DNA of 64,000 nucleotides from Acidobacteriota bacterium. GTDB lineage: Bacteria > Acidobacteriota > Terriglobia > Bryobacterales > Bryobacteraceae. A model generated the notes under the pieces. That model made no database searches and was not told the DNA's origin. It saw nothing but the letters and a program-made list of their open reading frames with translations. Below are positions 60,206 through 64,000 of this stretch, in pieces. Made by a program: the position numbers and the translations under genes. Position 1 is the first letter of the stretch. Each line of letters begins with the position of its first letter. The DNA is taken from NCBI GenBank assembly GCA_018268715.1, contig JAFDVZ010000003.1, positions 248,001-312,000 on the forward strand, read 5' to 3'.

Positions 60206-63200
60206 ATGCAAAAACTCGCCGAAATCTGCATTAAACGGCCCGTTTTCGCCACCATGCTCGTCATGGCGCTGGTGGTTACCGGCCTGGCCGCCTACTTCCG
60301 CCTGGGCGTCGACCTCTTCCCGAAAGTGGACTTCCCCATCGTCACCGTGCAAACCGTGCTCAAGGGCGCGGCGCCGGAGGAAGTGGAAACGCAGGTCAGC
60401 AAACGCATCGAGGAAGCGGTCAACACCATCAGCGGCATCGACGACCTGCGCTCGACCTCGGCCGAGGGCGTGTCGATCGTCGCCATCCAGTTCGTCCTCG
60501 AGAAGGACCCGGACGTCGCGGCCCAGGAAGTGCGCGACAAGATCTCGCAGGTGCTCAGCCAACTGCCGAAGGACGTCGATCCGCCAGTGGTCCAGAAGCT
60601 CGCCACCGACGCGCAGCCCATCATTAATATCGTGGTGGCCAGCGGCCGCGACCTGCGCGAGACCACCAAGTCGGTGGACGACCGCATCAAGAAGAACATC
60701 GAATCGCTTGAAGGCGTCGGCGAAGTCCGCTTCGTGGGCGACCGCCAGCGCCAGATCCAGGTTCATCTCGACGGCCAGAAGCTGTACAGCTACAACCTCA
60801 ACATCGACCAGGTGCGGGCGGCGCTAGCGGCCCAGAACGTGGAGATCCCCGGCGGCCGCGTCGACCAGGGCCAGCGCGAGTTGTCGCTCCGCACGCTGGG
60901 CCGCGTCGAACAGCCGAAGGATTTCGAGCGCATCGTGGTGGCGAACGTCGGCGGCACGCCGGTCCGCATCAGCGACATCGCGCGCGTGACCGATGGCGTC
61001 GAGGAACCGCGATCGGAAGCCCGGCTGGACGGCACCCCGGCGGTGGTGCTCGAAGTCCGCAAGCAGGCGGGGACCAACACGCTGCAGGTGATCAACAACG
61101 TGAAGGACCGCGTCACCCAGTTGCTGCGCGGCCTTCCGCCGGACTACAAAGTCACCTACACGCGCGACCAGTCGCGCTTCATCTCCGATTCATTCAAGGC
61201 CGTGCAGGAGCACCTGCTGCTGGGCGGCATCTTCGCCGGCTTCGTCGTGCTGCTGTTCATCCGTAGCTGGCGCTCCACCATCATCGCCGCGCTGGCCATT
61301 CCGACCTCCATCATCGCCACCTACACGCTGATGAAGATGATGGACTTCACGCTGAACCAAATGACCATGCTCGCGCTGGTTCTAACGGTGGGCATCGTCA
61401 TCGACGACGCGATCGTGGTGCTCGAGAACATCTTCAAGTTCGCTGAGGAAAAAGGCATGGGGCCGATCGAAGCGGCCCTCCACGGCACGCGCGACATCGG
61501 CCTGGCGGTGCTCGCCACCACGCTCAGCCTGATCATCATCTTCATCCCGGTGGCGTTGATGAGCGGCATTGTCGGCCACTTCATGTCGAGCTTCGGCTAC
61601 ACGGCGGCCTTCGCCATCGGCGTATCGCTGATCGTCAGCTTCACGTTGACGCCGATGCTCTGCTCGCGCTTCCTCAAGCCCTCGCACAACGGCGGCGCGA
61701 CCAAGGACACCGTGGTGTTCCGAGCGTTCGCGGCGCCCTACCGCGGCATGCTGCACTGGTCCATGTCGCACCGCTGGGTGATCGTGATCCTGGCGCTGGC
61801 CGTCATGTTCTCCTGCGTGCCCTTGTTCAAGGCGACCGGCGTGTCGTTCATTCCGGAGGACGACCAGAACGAGTTCGAAGTCACGGTCCGCACGCCGCCC
61901 GGCTCATCGTTGCAGGGCACCGACCAGGTGATGGGACAGCTCGAAGCCGACATCAAGACGCTTCCCGGCATCCGCAATCTGCTGACCACCGTGGGCGCCG
62001 ACGTTCGCCGCCAGGTGGACCGCGGATCCATCCTGGTGGAGCTCATCCCCATGGAGGAGCGCAAGGAAACACAGACCGAGATCATGGCGATGACGCGCAA
62101 GAAGCTCGCGAAGTATCGTGACCTCACCATCGGCGTCCAGCCGCCCGCCATCATTCAGGGCGGCGGCGCGGACCATGAGTTGATGTACTTCCTGCAGGGG
62201 CCGGACCTCGCCAAACTGAACCAGTACGCCGACGTCCTGCTGACCCGGCTGAAACAGGTTCCCGGCGTTACCGACTTGGAATCGTCGTATGAAGCGGGCA
62301 AGCCGGAGCTGCGCGTCCGCATCAATCGCGACAAGGCGGCCGACCTGAACGTCAACGTGGCGAGCGTCGCCACCGCGCTGCGGACCCTGGTGGGCGGCGA
62401 TCAGCAGGTGACCACCTATCGCGAAGGCGACGACCGCTACGACGTGATGCTTCGCGTTGACCAGCAGTTCCGGAACTCCGCCGCTGCGCTCGACATGCTG
62501 TTCGTTCCGTCGGCGACGCTCGGCAACGTGCCGATCTCCAACGTGGCCAAGCTCGAACCGGCCGATGGCCCGGTGCAGATCGAGCGTTACAACCGCCAAC
62601 GTCAGATCATGATCAGCGGCAACATCGTCGCTCCGCAGTCGTTAAGCGAAGTGATCAAGATCATCGACGGGACGCTGAAGGACATGAACCTGCCGGCCGA
62701 CTACCGTTCGGGCGCGGTGGGCCGCAGTAAGGAATTGGGACGCGCCGCCGCCAACTTCGGCTTCGCGCTGGTGCTGTCGCTTGTGTTCATGTACATGATT
62801 CTGGCGGCGCAGTTTGAGAGCTTCATCGACCCGGTGACGATTCTCATCAGCCTGCCGTTGTCGGTGCCGTTCGCGCTGCTGTCGTTGCTGATCATGGGGT
62901 CGAACTTCTCGATCGTCTACACATCGCTCGGCATCCTGGTGCTGTTCGGCATCGTGAAGAAAAACTCCATCCTGCAGGTGGATCACATCAAGAGCCTGCG
63001 CCGCGAAGGCATGCCGAGGCTGGACGCCATCATCCACGGTTGCGAGGACCGTCTGCGCCCGATCCTGATGACCACCGCCGCCTTGGTGGCCGGCATGATT
63101 CCCATGGCCGTGGGCACGGGCGCCGGTTCAGGCTCCCGCCGTACGGTGGCGATCGTCGTCATCGGCGGACAGTCGCTGTGCCTGCTGTTGACGCTGCTGG

Positions 63201-64000
63201 TGACGCCGGTCGCGTACTCGATCTTCGACGACATCGCCGAGCGGTTCAAGAAGCTGTTCGGGTTCCAGGCGCCTTCGCTGAAAACCGTGCGCACCACGAC
63301 GACCACCCTGCTGGTGCTGTTAGCCCTCGCACTAGCCCCCGCCGCCTTCGCTCAGAAGCCGGTGCCGGCGGCCATGGACGCTCCGGCGCGCGTGGGAGTG
63401 AGCGTAGCGGAACGGAAGTTGACGCTGAAGCAGGCGATCGAGATGGCCCTGACCAACAATCTGGACATCGAGATCGAGCGCACGAACTCAGCCACCGCTT
63501 CCCAACTGGTCCGCGCCGCCAACGGCGCATTCGACCCCATCTTCCGCTACCAGCCGGGTCTTCAATCGAATAACTCGCCGACGGCGTCGATCCTGCAAGG
63601 CGTAGGCGGCAAGCTATCGGAGAAGTACTTCACCAATAACTTCACCTTCCTGCAAAGCCTGCCCTGGCAGGGCGAGCAGTTCAGCGTAACGTTCACCAAC
63701 AGCCGCGTCAATAGCACCAACGCGTTCGCCTCGCTGAATCCGCTGTTTTCTTCGCAATTGAACATCCTGTTCACTCAACCGCTGCTACGCAACCGCCTGG
63801 TGGACCAGCAGCGATCGCAGATTCTGATCCGCCGCAAACAACTGGATATTTCCGACGTCGACTACGAAGCAAGGGTGATCGACGTGATCGCTCGCGTGGA
63901 GCAGGCCTACTGGGACGTGGTGGCGGCGCGGCAGGATGTCGAAGTAACCTCCTACGCGGTGGAGTTAGCCAAGGAGCAACACTCCCGGAACCAGCGTATG
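60206..64000 (+). CDS. RND efflux permease fused in frame to a TolC-like outer-membrane factor (C-terminus beyond the window)
   Basis: ATG 60206 opens a frame with no stop to the window edge (1265 codons). Residues 1-1027 are an AcrB-type RND permease: MQKLAEICIKRPVFATMLVM, the TM4 pair Asp400-Asp401 (GIVIDDAIVV) for proton relay, and a normal C-terminal end (IFDDIAERFKKLFG). I read the codons 63233-63421 one by one; there is no stop at the usual end. Instead residues 1028-1048 form a hydrophobic signal-like segment (RTTTTTLLVLLALALAPAAFA-Q), followed by LTLKQAIEMALTNNLDIEI and alternating barrel-like strands of a TolC family protein. So pump and outer-membrane factor are one reading frame, with an apparent cleavable signal between them. 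GTG 63287 could be an internal start, but no ribosome site precedes it. Confidence 0.88.
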   Translation, partial: MQKLAEICIKRPVFATMLVMALVVTGLAAYFRLGVDLFPKVDFPIVTVQTVLKGAAPEEVETQVSKRIEEAVNTISGIDDLRSTSAEGVSIVAIQFVLEKDPDVAAQEVRDKISQVLSQLPKDVDPPVVQKLATDAQPIINIVVASGRDLRETTKSVDDRIKKNIESLEGVGEVRFVGDRQRQIQVHLDGQKLYSYNLNIDQVRAALAAQNVEIPGGRVDQGQRELSLRTLGRVEQPKDFERIVVANVGGTPVRISDIARVTDGVEEPRSEARLDGTPAVVLEVRKQAGTNTLQVINNVKDRVTQLLRGLPPDYKVTYTRDQSRFISDSFKAVQEHLLLGGIFAGFVVLLFIRSWRSTIIAALAIPTSIIATYTLMKMMDFTLNQMTMLALVLTVGIVIDDAIVVLENIFKFAEEKGMGPIEAALHGTRDIGLAVLATTLSLIIIFIPVALMSGIVGHFMSSFGYTAAFAIGVSLIVSFTLTPMLCSRFLKPSHNGGATKDTVVFRAFAAPYRGMLHWSMSHRWVIVILALAVMFSCVPLFKATGVSFIPEDDQNEFEVTVRTPPGSSLQGTDQVMGQLEADIKTLPGIRNLLTTVGADVRRQVDRGSILVELIPMEERKETQTEIMAMTRKKLAKYRDLTIGVQPPAIIQGGGADHELMYFLQGPDLAKLNQYADVLLTRLKQVPGVTDLESSYEAGKPELRVRINRDKAADLNVNVASVATALRTLVGGDQQVTTYREGDDRYDVMLRVDQQFRNSAAALDMLFVPSATLGNVPISNVAKLEPADGPVQIERYNRQRQIMISGNIVAPQSLSEVIKIIDGTLKDMNLPADYRSGAVGRSKELGRAAANFGFALVLSLVFMYMILAAQFESFIDPVTILISLPLSVPFALLSLLIMGSNFSIVYTSLGILVLFGIVKKNSILQVDHIKSLRREGMPRLDAIIHGCEDRLRPILMTTAALVAGMIPMAVGTGAGSGSRRTVAIVVIGGQSLCLLLTLLVTPVAYSIFDDIAERFKKLFGFQAPSLKTVRTTTTTLLVLLALALAPAAFAQKPVPAAMDAPARVGVSVAERKLTLKQAIEMALTNNLDIEIERTNSATASQLVRAANGAFDPIFRYQPGLQSNNSPTASILQGVGGKLSEKYFTNNFTFLQSLPWQGEQFSVTFTNSRVNSTNAFASLNPLFSSQLNILFTQPLLRNRLVDQQRSQILIRRKQLDISDVDYEARVIDVIARVEQAYWDVVAARQDVEVTSYAVELAKEQHSRNQRM

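Overview
The window looks like chromosomal DNA from a high-GC member of the Acidobacteriota, most likely the Bryobacterales/Solibacter branch. The clues are a large secreted protein whose C-terminus resembles the Solibacter-type TIGR03437 domain, an orphan MacB-like permease of the acidobacterial ADOP kind, eukaryote-like Ser/Thr kinases with periplasmic tails, many secreted peptidases and Gfo/Idh/MocA or aldo-keto oxidoreductases, and frequent GTG/TTG starts. No rRNA, tRNA or CRISPR array was found.

Layout. 1-7.5 kb: a TPR protein (cut by the left edge) diverges from a phospho-signalling cluster of FHA-protease, kinase, PP2C phosphatase and kinase, followed by a double cyclophilin. 7.6-22 kb: phosphoglucomutase, two Gfo/Idh/MocA oxidoreductases, YceH, hydrolases, a lipobox plus PEP-CTERM surface protein, an M50 site-2 protease, an M2 peptidase, and an overlapping Fsr-like transporter-queC-queE set. 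22-34.4 kb: a multi-PAS histidine kinase, an outer-membrane protein, a VOC protein and M28 peptidase, membrane proteins, a Tat-exported aldo-keto reductase, glmS and gap. 34.4-36.5 kb: an accessory pocket between two terminators holding one AT-richer gene, a TIR domain fused to a degenerate GGDEF-like cyclase domain. 36.5-41 kb: ahcY diverges from an ArsR-methyltransferase regulator across a 24-bp palindrome that overlaps both candidate promoters; a truncated UvrC-like protein and an aldo-keto reductase follow. 41-48.4 kb: the large secreted protein, a zeta-toxin-like pair, an unknown secreted protein and the ADOP permease. 48.5-54.9 kb: recO, glyQ, glyS and ppdK, ending in a strong terminator. 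54.9-56.7 kb: an inserted segment with a frameshift-split CBS-HEPN gene, bounded by a decayed second copy of the 3' end and terminator of ppdK. 56.7-64 kb: a tryptophanase/tyrosine phenol-lyase family enzyme diverges from a TetR-adaptor-RND efflux operon, in which the RND pump runs in frame into a TolC-like outer-membrane factor; the right edge cuts this fusion.

The most unusual items are the TIR-GGDEF-like fusion (35217-36284), the RND-TolC fusion with an apparent internal signal sequence (60206 to the right edge), the CBS-HEPN insertion scar behind ppdK, and the self-consistent SAH-switch architecture at ahcY. Two intergenic regions each carry three short direct repeats at an exact 15-bp period next to a start codon or promoter region.
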